Assembly: GCA_030549495.1 (NCBI GenBank)
Contig: JAUIRK010001036.1
Location: forward strand, 883,920-947,919
Direction of reading: 5' to 3'
Source: Nectonema munidae
Taxonomy: Eukaryota > Nematomorpha > Nectonematoida > Nectonematidae
Length of the DNA stretch: 64,000 nucleotides
A program made the translations under genes and the position numbers. Positions 33,859-45,577 of this stretch are shown here, in pieces (the stretch's first letter is position 1; every line of letters starts with the position of its first letter). A model generated the notes under the pieces. The model was not told where the DNA came from, did no database searches, and saw nothing but the letters and a program-made list of their open reading frames with translations.

Positions 33859-35619
33859 TTAAATTTTAGTATGGTAAGCGATAAAGCATTTCACATGAAC
33901 TCCAAGATTGCATTTGATGCATTTTGTGGGAGTTTTAGAATGACAATGTCGACATTTCAATCTTTTATTGTCTTCAATCGGAGTGACCAAGTGTCCAGTC
34001 TTGTCGAATCTTGTGATGTCTGCAGGATTGGGACTTGCGAGAGCCTTGGATGATCGAGGATAAACTCCATAGGTTTTTAATAAACTTTGGGCCACCATTC
34101 TGCGGTAAAAAAGTTGATCTTTTTTTTCAGGGTTCGGGGTCAACCTGTACACAAGCCAAGCTTGTATGATCAATGTATCAAAAAGATGCATTACAATAGG
34201 CATATACCATTTTTTCCTCTTAAACAACTTTTATAAATCATGAGATTTTGGTCCATTCTGTCTACATGCACCATCTCTCGATTATAAACATTTAAAAGCT
34301 TTGGCTGATTTATTTTTATCCTACTTTTTAATGTACGCGAGTATCGTGAAATTTTATTTAGTGGCTCTACCCCATACTTGTTAGATCCACAAATCACAAC
34401 CCGATTATCAAACCACTCACAAACGTTAAAAGAACAGGAATTGTATGCCGTAAAACTCCCTCTGGGATCTTTTTTAAAATCTTTTTCACTTTTTTTAGGA
34501 AAATTGAGCAGCCTGTTCTTTTTTATGGTAGCCGTCATGGTCTGTTTTTTTCTTTAATCATTTGAAACAAGTTCAAGGTTGAAAAATAATTATCCATGAC
34601 ATAATGGTATGAGTTGATGATCTTGTTGTTGTTTTTTTCAACAAAGTTGAGTACTACAGATTCCCCTAAAGTTAACCCTGTACTTCTTTTTCCGATTTAC
34701 CTTGATAAAGATCAAAGTTCACTAAATACCCAGATTGAATGCAATCTGACCATTGCTTATACCCAAACCTTTGAGGCTTTCCTTTGATGAACTGTTTCAG
34801 ATGTTGACGACCATAATACGGTATCATCGTTTCATCTATAGCATGAAACTCTGCTACAGGAGCATTTGAAGAAAAATTTGGTTTAGTTTGTCAACAAGAG
34901 GCCGTATTTTGGTGAACTTATCACTTGAGTCAAGTTGATTGTTGTCTGAAAAATGTAAGTACTTTTTTATTTCATCAAACCTATCTCTCCTCATTGCCGA
35001 CGATACAATTTTCACATCACAATCCTCACTTTTGTTCCAATACATGCGATATTTAGGTAATTTATGGTAGCCCATTAGAGTGAAAATACCAAAAAAACTT
35101 TAAATTCATCATTACTCAAGTTCAAATTAAAGTTGTTTTGCGAAGCATAATTGTTTGTAAATGAAACAATCATGTTAATGAGAGTTTCAGTCAAAAATAG
35201 ATTAAAAACATCCATCAAATTCAAGTTAGCGTTATCATAGTAACTTGGGTGAAGAGCTTCTTTGAATTCATTTCCATGAAAATTAACACAACCACTGTTC
35301 CAATGAAAAGACTTTTTCTTTTAACTGGTTCGATTTGATTACTAGTTTGTCTATCATCATCATTAATATCATCATCATCATCATCATCATCATCATCGTG
35401 AATCACACATCTTGAAACCAAAGTTCCTTCAGCCAGCAATTGATTTCCAGTCAAATTGTCTATATCGCCGATGTCTTCGTCTCCTGAATCTTCATCTGTA
35501 ACCACATCGGTACAATTTATGGGCGGTTGAATGAAAATTTGGGAGTCAGTTATCTTTTCTGTATCAATAAACTCCAACAAATTATTTAAAGTATCATCCT
35601 TAAAAATGTGAGAATGCAA
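33859..35619 (-). pseudogene. piggyBac transposase, multiple frameshifts
   Basis: The N-terminus is acidic with a run of about ten Asp encoded by an ATC microsatellite (near 35360-35395). Then YYDNANLNLMDVFNLFLTET and FFGIFTLMGYHKLPKYRMYW; the first catalytic region IDETMIPYYGRQHLKQF near 34840-34790; GKPQRFGYKQWSDC near 34775; a second catalytic Asp in MDNYFSTLNLF near 34590; the third in VHVDRMDQNLMIYK near 34260; and a C-terminal Cys/His domain CRHCHSKTPTKCIKCNLGVH near 33925. Domain order and motifs are those of PiggyBac/DDE_Tnp_1_7 proteins. At least four frame changes (about 35330, 34870, 34690-34560, 34240) inactivate it. The third-Asp motif and zinc domain are intact locally. Confidence 0.87.
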
Positions 35620-35896
35620 AATATATTTTGAAATAAAAGTTTGCTTTCACAAAACAATTATTCAATGATAAAAAAAAGTAAAATTAAACATCTCATACTT
35701 CATACTAAGATTTATTTATCAAAAATATGCAGAATGTAGTAAATAAGTTTTCCTCCAGCATTCTTCTCAGGGTCTCTTTGATATATAAAGCTCAGAATAA
35801 AAGTCAAAAGACTATAGAACGCAATAGCGTCCACATTAGAAACTATTGGTAATTCAATATCCACATCCCAATTCGAGAATGTGAAATAAATAAAAT

Positions 35897-36014
35897 CCGA
35901 ATTCTCCAACATTAAAACTCAATTTTTTATTCAAAATAATAAATTCAAAGTATCCCGAATTTTCCAACATTAAAACTCAATTTTTTATTCAAAATAATAA
36001 AAAATTCAAAGTAT
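35897..36014. repeat. 58-bp direct tandem duplication
   Basis: CCGAATTCTCCAACATTAAA at 35897 repeats as CCGAATTTTCCAACATTAAA at 35955, each followed by ACTCAATTTTTTATTCAAAA. It lies inside the piggyBac element beyond its transposase. Confidence 0.85.
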
Positions 36015-36221
36015 CAATGTAACATTTAGAGCTCAGCTAAAAAGTCCAACGGGCCCGGCCTTTTTGTTTCCACAAATACTCTTTTGTTTATGATAATTTT
36101 TATATTTTGTACATTTAGCTTATCTATAACCTTTAAATTAATGATTTCTTGTGCATATATGTAACTATAAATATTTTTATATTGCCCGAAATATTAAAGT
36201 TCAGCAATTTACTACAAAAAA

Positions 36222-36540
36222 GCGTGCGTCTTTTCACCCAAAAACACATTCAAAAAAATCATATGTAGAACAGAAACTATTTAAATCAAATAATCAGTGA
36301 AATTCAACAAAAAATTACAATTAATCAATTGAGTTTAAAAGTAAAGGATATTAAAAGTTAGTAAAGCCTAAAGCAAGAGTTAGTACATTACATACTAAAA
36401 TATTATGTTCATGATAAAATATATATAAAAAAGAAAAAAACAATTGAATAAAACTACAAATAAACTACTTTAAACTACAAATAAAACTAGTTTTTAGGTG
36501 TTTTTGAATGTGTTTTTGGGTGAAAAGAAGCGCCTCAAAA
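36222..36540. repeat. Nested foldback inside the piggyBac element
   Basis: TTTTCACCCAAAAACACATT at 36231 is matched in inverted form by AATGTGTTTTTGGGTGAAAA at about 36508-36527, with additional matching CGC/GCG just outside. About 315 bp, no ORF. Probably a MITE that inserted into the piggyBac copy. Confidence 0.55.
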
Positions 36541-37899
36541 AAGGTTTTCTCTATTTGTTTGAAGCTTTTTCAAAGTTCAATAGTTAATGAACAAAAACTT
36601 ACTATTGTTTAATTGTAAAAAATTTTTTTTACTACATTTATACAAATAATATGTTTTTGTGAGTGCTCACTGCTTATTGGATCTATTAGACCCATGTTTA
36701 CCTGCAACGTAATGCTAAAAGTTTTTAGGTCGTTGCCGAAAAAAAAATAACTTTGACAAAAATATTTTTTGAATGATTTAAATACAAGTAGAATGAGAAG
36801 GCATTTTAAAAGTTTCAAAACTATATATATCATTTATGACAAAAAATCTAAGTTTCTCGGGTCTGATAGACCCTTGCCTGATGAGGGTTAAAATGAATAA
36901 TTTACTACAAGTTAAACCAGACTCTTCCTAATATTTACAAAAATATGTCAGGTATTAATATTTAAGTCTTTGAATAGACGCTGTTATTCATAAGAAGGAG
37001 AAGGAAAAAGTTTATTTTTCATACTTTTTTAAATAATAGTTTAATAATTGGAAAATGCAATTATTCTGACCTTAACTAAGTTGATAACTTTTTATTAACT
37101 GGTTGGTACAATGAGAATCAGATTTTTAGTCAAAGCAGAAGAATCATATCCAAATTTATTATAAAAAGCAGATGAACTGAATTTTTCTGTCTATAACTTC
37201 ATTTAGATTTTAAAAATGTTTATGTATTTCGTTATAAGAAAAATAATATCAATTTTTGAAAATAAAATCTGAAAATTTTCCAAATTTGTTCCAAAATTCA
37301 ACAATATTTTGTAAAAAAATATTCTCAAAAACAGAGGTTGTATAAAAAACTTTTTATTGTTTAAAATTTTGCATTAAATTTGGATAAAAAAACACAAATT
37401 AACAAAATTGATTTTGAGCAAAAAAAAATCAGTCCTAACGGGTCATATCTGGTACCCAATATTCAAAGTTATTTGAAAAAAGCATGTTTCATGAAAAAAA
37501 AGTATTAGCTTGCTAACGATGTTATTGAAAGTACGTCGAATATATTACACATAAGTTTTACGTCATATATAAAGTAAATAATGAGAAAACTTACCATAAT
37601 TAAAAGAAAACACACGTAAAAAGAAAATGACAGCAAGAACGATCTGGTAAGTTGTGATGTGACGTCAAAATCTTGAATTGCAGCCAGAATATTGATTATC
37701 CTATTCGTGACATGCATGCATCAACTCGATGTGAAATAATGAAGGTTAGTGGTATTTGTTTACGTTTTTGTAAATAACTAAATTTGACCCGCTCGGCACT
37801 TACAGTAAAATTTTTGGGGTGACATATATGGCCCTTTCGGCATACAAAGAACTTTATTTACGACCCATATGTGGGACTTTCGGCACAAAAGAGAGTGGC
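36541..37899. other. Remainder of the piggyBac interval
   Basis: At 36850-36891 the sequence GGGTCTGATAGACCCTTGCC runs into a GAGGG-TTAA end, like another piggyBac terminus, with a related GGATCTATTAGACCC near 36678; a nested MITE is possible but the second end is not clear. 36900-37780 shows nothing recognisable. Confidence 0.35.
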
Positions 37900-37903
37900 T
37901 TAA

Positions 37904-39789
37904 TATTTTCCCATGGCATATGATAAGAATATGAAAGAGCAGCATATACTATAAACGAAAGCGATACTGTAATACTGTCCTGCACAAGACAAAGTGCACT
38001 ATAATGTAATACAATTGCTTCCATGTGTACTATATATAGGAAATGATATAAAATATAAGGAGGCATCAACTTAACTGATTATAATAATAGGTCTAACAAA
38101 GAAAATGCCACAGGAGCTCCTAACACATATATACCAAAAGTGTGGATTTTACTCATCAGGTGCTATAAGAAATATTCATTGAAATGTCTTGAAATTTTAA
38201 TACATTATTTTTGTACGTGGAAAATGAAGATATACCAAATTTTGTGAAATTTCAATAACGAGAAGTTAACTAAATTTGCCAATTTAAAACCTTGCATTTA
38301 AATATAAGTATCTTGGCGCAGCACAGAGTCGTATAAAATGTCTCCGGAGCTTTGCCAAGCTCCTAATAATTCTAACTAATCATATATAATTCTGAACTAT
38401 TCAGTAAACTCTTGGAACCCACAATAAAAAGTAGAACATCCAAAAAGTATGTAATATTAAAAAAATGCGTAATTAATATTTCATTAATATATTTATTTAT
38501 AACTTTAATAGTTAAAATTAAAATATTTCAAGTTCAAATTTACACACATTAGTTAAAATAAAGGAGGAAAAACTTAGAAATTTTTATAAAGAAAATAACT
38601 CTTCGGATAAATTGGATATTGAAACATTTATTCAAAGATTTTTTACATAAAAAATGAGTTGCTAGATTTCAATTTTGATTAAATTAAAGAATCGCGGATT
38701 CAATGCAGATTAATCTGAACATCCCTACTAAAAATCTTGAAAAGCAAGTGTCACATGCCTATGTAGGGTCCATGGGAAATTTTTTAGCTTCTTAGATGAT
38801 TTTTTATCATTAAAGAAATTTTAAAGACAATTAAAAGATAATAATTTTACAAAATGAATGACGTGTTATATCACTTTTCTGTCTTTTATTATGCCAAAAG
38901 TTATTAATGACAACGTTAAAATTCATATCCATCAAAATTGAGGGCAATCTTTAAAAGTTCTTTCCCATTTCTAACAATGGACGTGTCGTGTAAATATATT
39001 TTTTATTTTCACAGTCGCATAAGTTTCAAACTCCGGCATATACCCCTTTGCCCCCAAAAAACTCGCATACCGATAATTTTTACTCAAAACCTTCCAAAAC
39101 TTCAAAAGAAGAAGATTATATGTCAGTGGCTGTAATCAATTATATATTAATACCATATAACTAGGTTTCTCTTTGTCTACTTTTTGATAAAGAAAATGGA
39201 GAGACATATGGTTTAAAATCATTTTGCCTTAAAAACGATGGAAACTTGAGACACCAGGCATTATTAATTAGTAGTGTGTTTAATTTGATACCCGTTTATA
39301 ACAAATGTTTCCTGCATGTTTAATTTCATATGATAAAAATGAGTTAAATCTGGATAGAAATCCATGTGTTTTTGAATATTCACTGTTAAACAAATATTTT
39401 TATAATTAGGAATTTTTTTTAAATTAATAATTAATTTTTATGTTAAATTTAAAGCAAAACTCAAATATCATATCCGATTTTTTTGATTAGCTATATTTTC
39501 AAAGATATTTTCTCTCGTCTTGGAACAATTAATACTTTTAGAAAAAGGGGGAGGTGCAAGAAAGCCAAGACATAACCAATATCAAACTGAAGAACGGATT
39601 ATGGGAAGAAGACCGCTTCCCTGATGAGGATTCAATAGCCGAAACCGGTCTTTCACACAGTGTACGCTTAGTGATGATGATCAAATACAAGAGAACTTAC
39701 AATTTCTAGTTATAATATTAACTTTATTTTACCATAAATATTTTGGTTCAAATTTTTTTTTATATATCTTTGTCTTGCCAACTTACTTA
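37904..39789. other. No gene recognised
   Basis: Reading the minus strand, 37948-37904 lies after an acceptor-like TTTCGTTTATAG and is open in the frame of exon A of the gene at 32.3-33.6 kb (see findings). GGAGCTTTGCCAAGCTCCTAA at 38346 is an inverted relative of AGGAGCTTGGCAAAG at 28317. The rest is AT-rich without features, except a hammerhead-like core near 39610-39655 described in the findings. Confidence 0.4.
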
Positions 39790-40500
39790 AACTCACATAC
39801 ACACACAGACACATCATTTGTATATTGCGAGATTCTTTAAAATAGTAATAATATATTTGAAGAAATATTTTTCCAGTATGAAGAGTTTTAGGAAACTCTT
39901 CTCTGTTATGTAATGATATATTCCCATAACCTGTACGGCTGAACGCGGGTAGACAACTTGAGTGTCATCTCCAACCTGTATACTACGATGATTCATCTCC
40001 AACTTGTATACTACGATGGTTTCCATTCCATGTACAAATCACTAGGGAGACAATGTTCAACCTTCTGTTCATATTTTGCTAGATGTAAGATTTGATAAAC
40101 TCATTCGGCGAGACGTTGTTACATATGTTATTACCTATATTTTTGCAATTTTTTCAGGATATTAAATAATATATTTATAAAATATTCAAAATAAAATTCT
40201 GTAATCAAAGAATCGTAAAATATTCTTTAAAATATCAAAAAATATCAAACTTTCTGTTCATATTTTGCTACCTCATACGATGTTACAAAAGTTATTTATT
40301 ACCTATACTTTGAAATTTGCACGATTTTAAATATTATATTTGTCAAATAATAATAAAAGAATCGAAAAATGTTCAAATCAAAAAATATTTATTCTTTTTA
40401 AATATATCGTTGGCTCCCCTCACTTTTAAAGTGGAAAGATAAACCTAGTCTCTAATAATTTTCATCAAATTGTGCATATACGAAACTAAAAGTAAGGGAT
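39790..40500 (+). repeat. CATAACCTGTACGG repeat family, copy 3
   Basis: Same order of blocks as 29520-30480: TTGAAGAAATATTTTTCCAG, CATAACCTGTACGGCTGAAC, then two units of the 28-bp ACCTGTATACTACGATGATT motif, CATTCGGCGAGACGTTGTTA, and the foldback left arm GTTCAAATCAAAAAATATTT. The right foldback arm is cut at about 40500 after CTAAAAGTAAGG, so this copy is truncated there. Confidence 0.8.
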
Positions 40501-41180
40501 TACAGAATCAAGAGCCTCTCCTCTGATAAATAGCATATCATGTGTAAAAATTACAAAGGGAAATGCGAAAATCTATACATCTGCTTAGAACAGATAATTT
40601 GGCATGCCGCTGTAACTCAAGCAAGCATTGCACTTCTATGCGGTAGACAAGCATGAAGAATTCAAGCACTCATTTCTACTGGAACAAGAAAAGAAAAACT
40701 GAAGTCAGCACACTTTTCTACTAAACTAATAAGTGAATAATCATGGTTAGATGAAACAAAGTGTCTATTAGAAATTATACCTTGAAAAACTAGCTTTTAT
40801 TGAGATTCGAACCAGTGCAATGCAATTCGCCGTAAAGTGCTAAACTTTTTGAAATATTTTTACACATAGATTCTCTTTTATCTTGTATGCAAAAAATAGG
40901 AAGCATAATTAAATTCATAAATCACCCAAAAATACGTGATCTTAGAAGAATCAGAAAAAGTGACATTATTTTTATTCCATATAGCAAATGTTCAAATATC
41001 AATTCAAGCTCATCAACTTTGCGCTTAACCCTGATTCGACCACTTGAACACAATCGTGTTCACATTAAACATTGAAACTAATTTATAAAAATTTCTTAAA
41101 TTTTATAAAAATCTACAAACCAAAAGATCAAACTTTAAGGTTGAAAACATCCCACTGTACCTTTACATTTACGGTACATT
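40501..41180. other. No feature recognised
   Basis: Short random frames only. Confidence 0.45.
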
Positions 41181-41182
41181 TA

Positions 41183-41335
41183 TAGGAGGCGTGCGTAAGG
41201 TTGGTTAGATAGTTGCTTTCGATAACTCAAGATCTTGGGTTCGATCCCCCATTAAGCCTACTTTCCAAATAGTTCATTACAAGTGGCCCAATGTGCCTTT
41301 TTAATAAAAACACCCCATGGTAGCTTTACCTTTAT
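41183..41335 (+). mobile_element. tRNA-derived SINE, copy 1
   Basis: The head resembles a tRNA: GGCGTGCGTAAGGTTGGTTA (A-box region) and a perfect B-box GGTTCGATCCC at 41238-41248. The body, GTGGCCCAATGTGCCTTTTT and AAAACACCCCATGGTAGCTT, is shared with the minus-strand copy at 61685-61850. The tRNA part cannot fold into a full cloverleaf as read, and body similarity between two loci shows it is a SINE and not a tRNA gene. Confidence 0.75.
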
Positions 41336-41436
41336 AGTGTATATAAATACATGCTGTGCCCGCGCTAAAGCTAAGAGGGCTGAAAGGGGCAAAGAAACAC
41401 ATTTGCAAAAAATTTATTTCCTATTTTACTTTATAT

Positions 41437-41720
41437 CAGTGCTTCTCAACGTGGGGCATACGCCCCACTGGAAAGTTCTTTTTTTTTGGTTGAGCTATAT
41501 CAATAAATTTTTGACAAGTTTGATTTATTTAAAAAAAAAAATAAACATTTAGCATACATGAAAACGGGTGTATATAAATAGAAAACTTTGTATAACCATT
41601 TAAACTAAAGGCTTATTTATTCAGTTGAGCTGTCATATATCAATCAAATTTTTGACAGGTTTATTTGATTTTTAAAAAAATAAACGTAACCATCGTGTTC
41701 AGCACACGCTTAACTGAGTA
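41437..41720 (+). mobile_element. hAT-like left end with internal TGAGCTGTCATAT repeats
   Basis: CAGTGCTTCTCAACGTGGGG is a hAT terminal motif, followed by a small GTGGGGCATACGCCCCAC palindrome. Two units of the tandem repeat found at 49.7-50.6 kb follow (AATTTTTGACAAGTTTGATT and GAGCTGTCATATATCAATCA). No right end found. Confidence 0.45.
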
Positions 41721-42097
41721 AGAAGGTAGTAAAAATAGACGATATTACTTTGAATGTCAACAAAGCATTCAGTAAAGATTCATGCGCGCATCATTGATAC
41801 ACATCAATAAATACCAATTGTAAATGCACACTAAGATTGCGCGTTAAAATCAATATCAAAAGCGTTCATTCATCTATCTTGGTAACAATCCTAAGGGTAC
41901 GATGAGTGAACAGAAATCCTGTAATGATGACTGTTGAGTAGCATGAAAAAATTAAATGCCAAATAATTCTATCAAAATAATTTTTTTAAAAAAAATACGC
42001 TAAGATCACTCACAGTATGTTGAATTTTCGATTGGTAGAAATCGTAACAAAAAAATTTATAACTATAGTGCCTCGATCAAAGTGGTCACTCCTATCA

Positions 42098-43990
42098 GTG
42101 ATTCCCAACCTGTGGTACGTGTACGCCTGGTGGTACGCTAAAACCTTCCAAGTGGTACGCAAGATGTTTTTCAAAAAAAAGTACTTAATTTCACAGAAAT
42201 TTCAACAATGAGAAATGTAGTGTAATGTGAATTTGGCTAAAGTTCATTTTCTTTTGTTCCTGAATTGTAATACATGTGCATATGTGCATAATGTAACATG
42301 CACACACATTCTGTTAACTTAGTAGGTACAGTCCTGTGATTAATTAACCTACCATCTTGGTGATTTTTTATTTTTATCGATTATTATGTAAATTATTATA
42401 TATACCGTATTTCCCCACGTATAATGCGCACTTTTTTAGCTACAAATTCGTCTTTATAATAACTCAGCGTATTATACACGGAAACTATTTATTGATGATT
42501 TTAAAATATAAGAAACAAGTTTGAAACATGAAAAACAAGTATTTATTGATGAACACATGCTAATATATGTTTAATTCACAGCTTTCAGAATCGCTATCAC
42601 GATTAGAATTGTTGAAAAGACTTTCATCTTGCTCTGTCGACAGCATATCTTCATAAAACAAGTCAGCATCAGAGTTTTCTAGATCCTCATCATACGTTTC
42701 CTTTCTTCCTTCTCCGTAATCTATCCATAAAAGATCATCTTCTGTTCCGTCCATAGCATTTGAGATTGAGCAACGTTTAAATTTTTTTCAGTGTGTGATC
42801 TATGATAGAATTTTTCTCTCTATCAAAATGTCGATGCGTATTATACATAGATATAGGGAATTTCGTTCTTTTTTAAAAACTAAATAATAAGTGCGTATTA
42901 TACACGGGTGCGCACTATACGTGGGGAAATACGGTATTCAATATATTAAAAAGCAACTTTTAGTTTTATTTCAGATTATTATAGCGTCAAATCAAGATGC
43001 CCAAACGACAGAATAGTGATCAATATATTATTTTTGGTTCTATGAATTGAAAAATAGAGAAGAATCGGTGCCACGTTGTGTGGTGTGTATGAAAACATTA
43101 TCAAATGCATCAATGAAGCCTTTTACAACGCCATCTCCAAACTAATCATCCTGACTAGAAAGACCGCGATCTTAATTATGTTAAGCGACTTGAGAAAAAT
43201 GACTAGACAAAACGGGGAACTAATATCAGCAATCGGTTGGTATTGTGACAACCTCCTCTGAAATTGCGCTTTTTGTGGCGAAGAATAAAAAACCTTCGAC
43301 AACAAAAGGTGAAGCATTGCATCATTGATGAAGCAGTGCCAAATAATACGATACAGAGGTGTATTACAGAAATGTCTACTAATATTAATGAACCAGTCAT
43401 TACGGAAGTACAGGGCTCAAAATATGGATTTGCAATACAACTGGACGAATCAACGAACGTGTCAAACTGCCCACAGCTTCTGGTATATGTGGGTTATGCT
43501 ACTAAGGATGCAATTGTACGTAAATTACTCTTGGCCAATGAAATGTAACTACAAAAGGTCTCCAATGGACCAAGGTACTAGGTTGCACAACTGACGGCCC
43601 TCTTTTTATGCTTGTGAGAAAATCTAGGTTCCAAGCTCTAGTGTAAGCAGTGTCTCCATCTGTCACTCTCTCTACTAGTTCCACCTCCCGATATAAAGAC
43701 AAGCTCGAAAATGGTGGTTAAGATGGTAAACTACATTATGACATCTGTCCTAAATAGTCGTTTCTTAGGGCGCTGAAAGTAACATTATTGTTTTCTCAAT
43801 CAAATTGACTGCATTTACTCGAAAGCTCAATTTGTGGATTGAGAACAGACAGTTTGGAATATGTGAGAATCTAGCGTCACTTGAAGAGGCTTTCTTTGGC
43901 AAATCGAGACCATGGTCGTATATCTGGGGAGGGGCAAAAATGTGTTTTCAGGGGAAGGGGCAAAATGACCTTCGCCCCCCCCCGCGTAAT
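42098..43990 (+). pseudogene. hAT element fossil with ZBED-type transposase, interrupted by a pogo MITE
   Basis: A hAT-like end, CAGTGATTCCCAACCTGTGG, lies at about 42098. Transposase pieces follow the MITE: ATGCCCAAACGACAG start-like sequence near 42998, BED fragment PRCVVCMKTLSNASMKP (about 43070-43130), SEIALFVAKNKKPSTTKGEA (about 43255-43310), HCIIDEAVPNNTIQRCI and GFAIQLDESTNVSNCPQLL with the first catalytic Asp (43317-43480), then CTTDG near 43588. Stops and frameshifts throughout. The order matches the ZBED5/SCAND3-like transposase at 3.8-5 kb, but this is a different, more decayed copy. The right end is not identified. Confidence 0.7.
42405..42934. mobile_element. Pogo/Tigger-type MITE with perfect inverted ends and TA flanks
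   Basis: CCGTATTTCCCCACGTATA at 42405 and its exact inverse TATACGTGGGGAAATACGG ending 42934, flanked by TA (42403-42404 and 42935-42936). Subterminal GTATTATACACGG-type motifs repeat at both ends. A minus-strand frame at 42560-42754 is strongly acidic (DDLLWIDYGEG, then ENSDADLFYEDML) and looks like the C-terminal tail of a pogo transposase, so this is an internal-deletion derivative of a longer element. It sits inside the hAT fossil, dating it as younger. Confidence 0.88.
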
Positions 43991-44043
43991 TTTCTATAAG
44001 AGTTCTATGATGATCGCATTTTAGAATGTAATGATCATTCAAA

Positions 44044-44360
44044 TAGGGGCCGGCAACCTTTTTGATTAAAGAGTCCAAAAAAGACATATTTTAAAATCTA
44101 ATCCTCTGAGAGCCATATATATTTTTAAATACTGATTACATAAATGATAAATGATGAAGTCTGCATCCTCATCAGCTTTACTTGTGTCGTCATGATTCGT
44201 AATGATGACGAAATTAAGAGAGTGTAGAATTGACAAGAAGGATATGCATTATCTCAATACCTCCCTTTATCCTGAAGACCACCTAATTTATCTGAGAGCC
44301 CCAGATGCAGTCATCAAAAGAGCCATGTCTGGCTCGCGAGCCATAGGTTCCCGACCCCTG
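44044..44360. mobile_element. hAT MITE, about 315 bp
   Basis: The left end TAGGGGCCGGCAACCTTTTT and the right end, on the opposite strand CAGGGGTCGGGAACCTATGG, are typical inverted hAT termini. GAGAGCCATATA near 44110 and GAGCCATGTCTGGCTCGCGA near 44320 are subterminal repeats. No exact 8-bp duplication remains. Confidence 0.65.
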
Positions 44361-44635
44361 GAATACATGAAGAGTAAGAGTAAAAAATTTATTTCGCAAA
44401 ATGAAATTTTGTAAAACAAACATATAGAAAAAGATTTGTCAATCATTTTACAAAAATCAACTAAAAAAAAGGATCAAATCATATATGCTAGGATATTCAA
44501 AAGGCCTTTTGAGCCGCTGAGATGAAAACCCTGTGAGAGACAATAAACTATATCTTTCGAGTCAAACATCATGCCAAGCTGCTCTGAAATTCCTATCAAA
44601 AATATTTTATTAACGATGTGATAGCGTTTTAATAT

Positions 44636-45577
44636 TTGACTATAAAATTAGTGCCACATGGATCTATCTTAGGTCCACTGCTTTTTATTGTATATATGAA
44701 TGATTTTATCAACAGCACTGATTTTTTTGATGTTTTAATATATGCAGATGCTGTAACATTAATTTTTCCGTACTGCTCTGATAATTTTGAACTGTTAAAG
44801 AATGCTTATTCCAGTGTGTTAAATTGGTGTGAACGAAATTACCTTGCCATAAATCAGTCGAAAACAAAATCAATGGTTTTCTCGAAAAAAAACATCGTGG
44901 AAACTTTTTTGTTTGACAAGCTGAACTTGAAAATCTTTTCTGAAGTGAATTTGCTTGGTTTAATAATTGAAAATAATCTCAGTTTTAATCAGCACATTAC
45001 TTATCTTTCTATAAAGCTCGCCAAAATAAATGGTATATTAGCTCATACCAGAAAGATCTTTCCAACTAAAGTTCTTCTGATGTTACTAAAAACTCTCATT
45101 CTTCCTCATCTTTATTACAGCTTGGTCAACTTTGGGAACTGTAATTTACATCGCTTAATTGTTTTGTATAAAAAAGTTATCAGAATTGTTACCCATTCAA
45201 AAAAATGTCTCACACAACTGAACTCTTTGTCAAACTTGACTTGTTAAAGTTAGAAGACATTTATACTCAAAAATTGGAATATTTATCCTTTCCAATTTGA
45301 ACTTTCGCATAATCATTTTCAAAATATTATACTTTTCACTTCAAAACCTTCCTATTTTTTCAGAAATGTTATGAATCTAGATAAACCGCGTTTCAGACTT
45401 GAAGCTTCTAAGAAGATACAAAGCTGTTTGTTTTTACGAAAATTACAGAAGCTTCATAGCAGAAAGTTGCTCTTCAGTAAAGAAAATGAAACTCATCAAG
45501 AAAGATTGGTCATTTCTTCATATAGAGAAAAAATAATTTGTAATGTTGTTAATTGCTATATTTGTCAAAATAATTAG
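44636..45577 (+). pseudogene. CR1/jockey-like reverse transcriptase, C-terminal half
   Basis: The frame opens with VPHGSILGPLLFIVYMNDF (the GxxQGSxLGPLLF block) and continues to YADAVTLIF, where the catalytic YADD has Ala in place of the second Asp. Then NWCERNYLAINQSKTKSMVF, LGLIIENNLSFNQHI and KTLILPHLYYSLVNFGNCN. After stops near 45247-45370 the C-terminal tail reads FRLEASKKIQSCLFLRKLQK to 45577. The element is 5'-truncated and its 3' end is the (CTT)n tract at about 45832-45847. YADA alone would abolish catalysis. Confidence 0.85.

Larger units (their letters stand above)
33583..37903 (-). mobile_element. piggyBac-type transposon, degenerate, about 4.3 kb
   Basis: TTAA at 33583-33586 is followed by CTCTTTCATGCCGATAGG; TTAA at 37900-37903 is preceded (minus-strand view) by GCCACTCTCTTTTGTGCCGAAAG. 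The CTCTTT-TGCCGA-AG core is shared in inverted orientation and recurs subterminally (GCCGAAAAGTCC near 33630, CCTTTCGGCAT near 37830). Inside lie a broken piggyBac transposase (33859-35620), a tandem duplication and at least one nested foldback. The larger-than-usual size is explained by the nested sequences. Confidence 0.7.

Noticed and set aside
35350-35400. ATC microsatellite
   Set aside because: Not an independent feature: it encodes the Asp run of the piggyBac N-terminus.
41183-41260. Possible tRNA gene with a perfect B-box
   Set aside because: No complete cloverleaf can be drawn and a second locus shares the downstream body, so it is a SINE.
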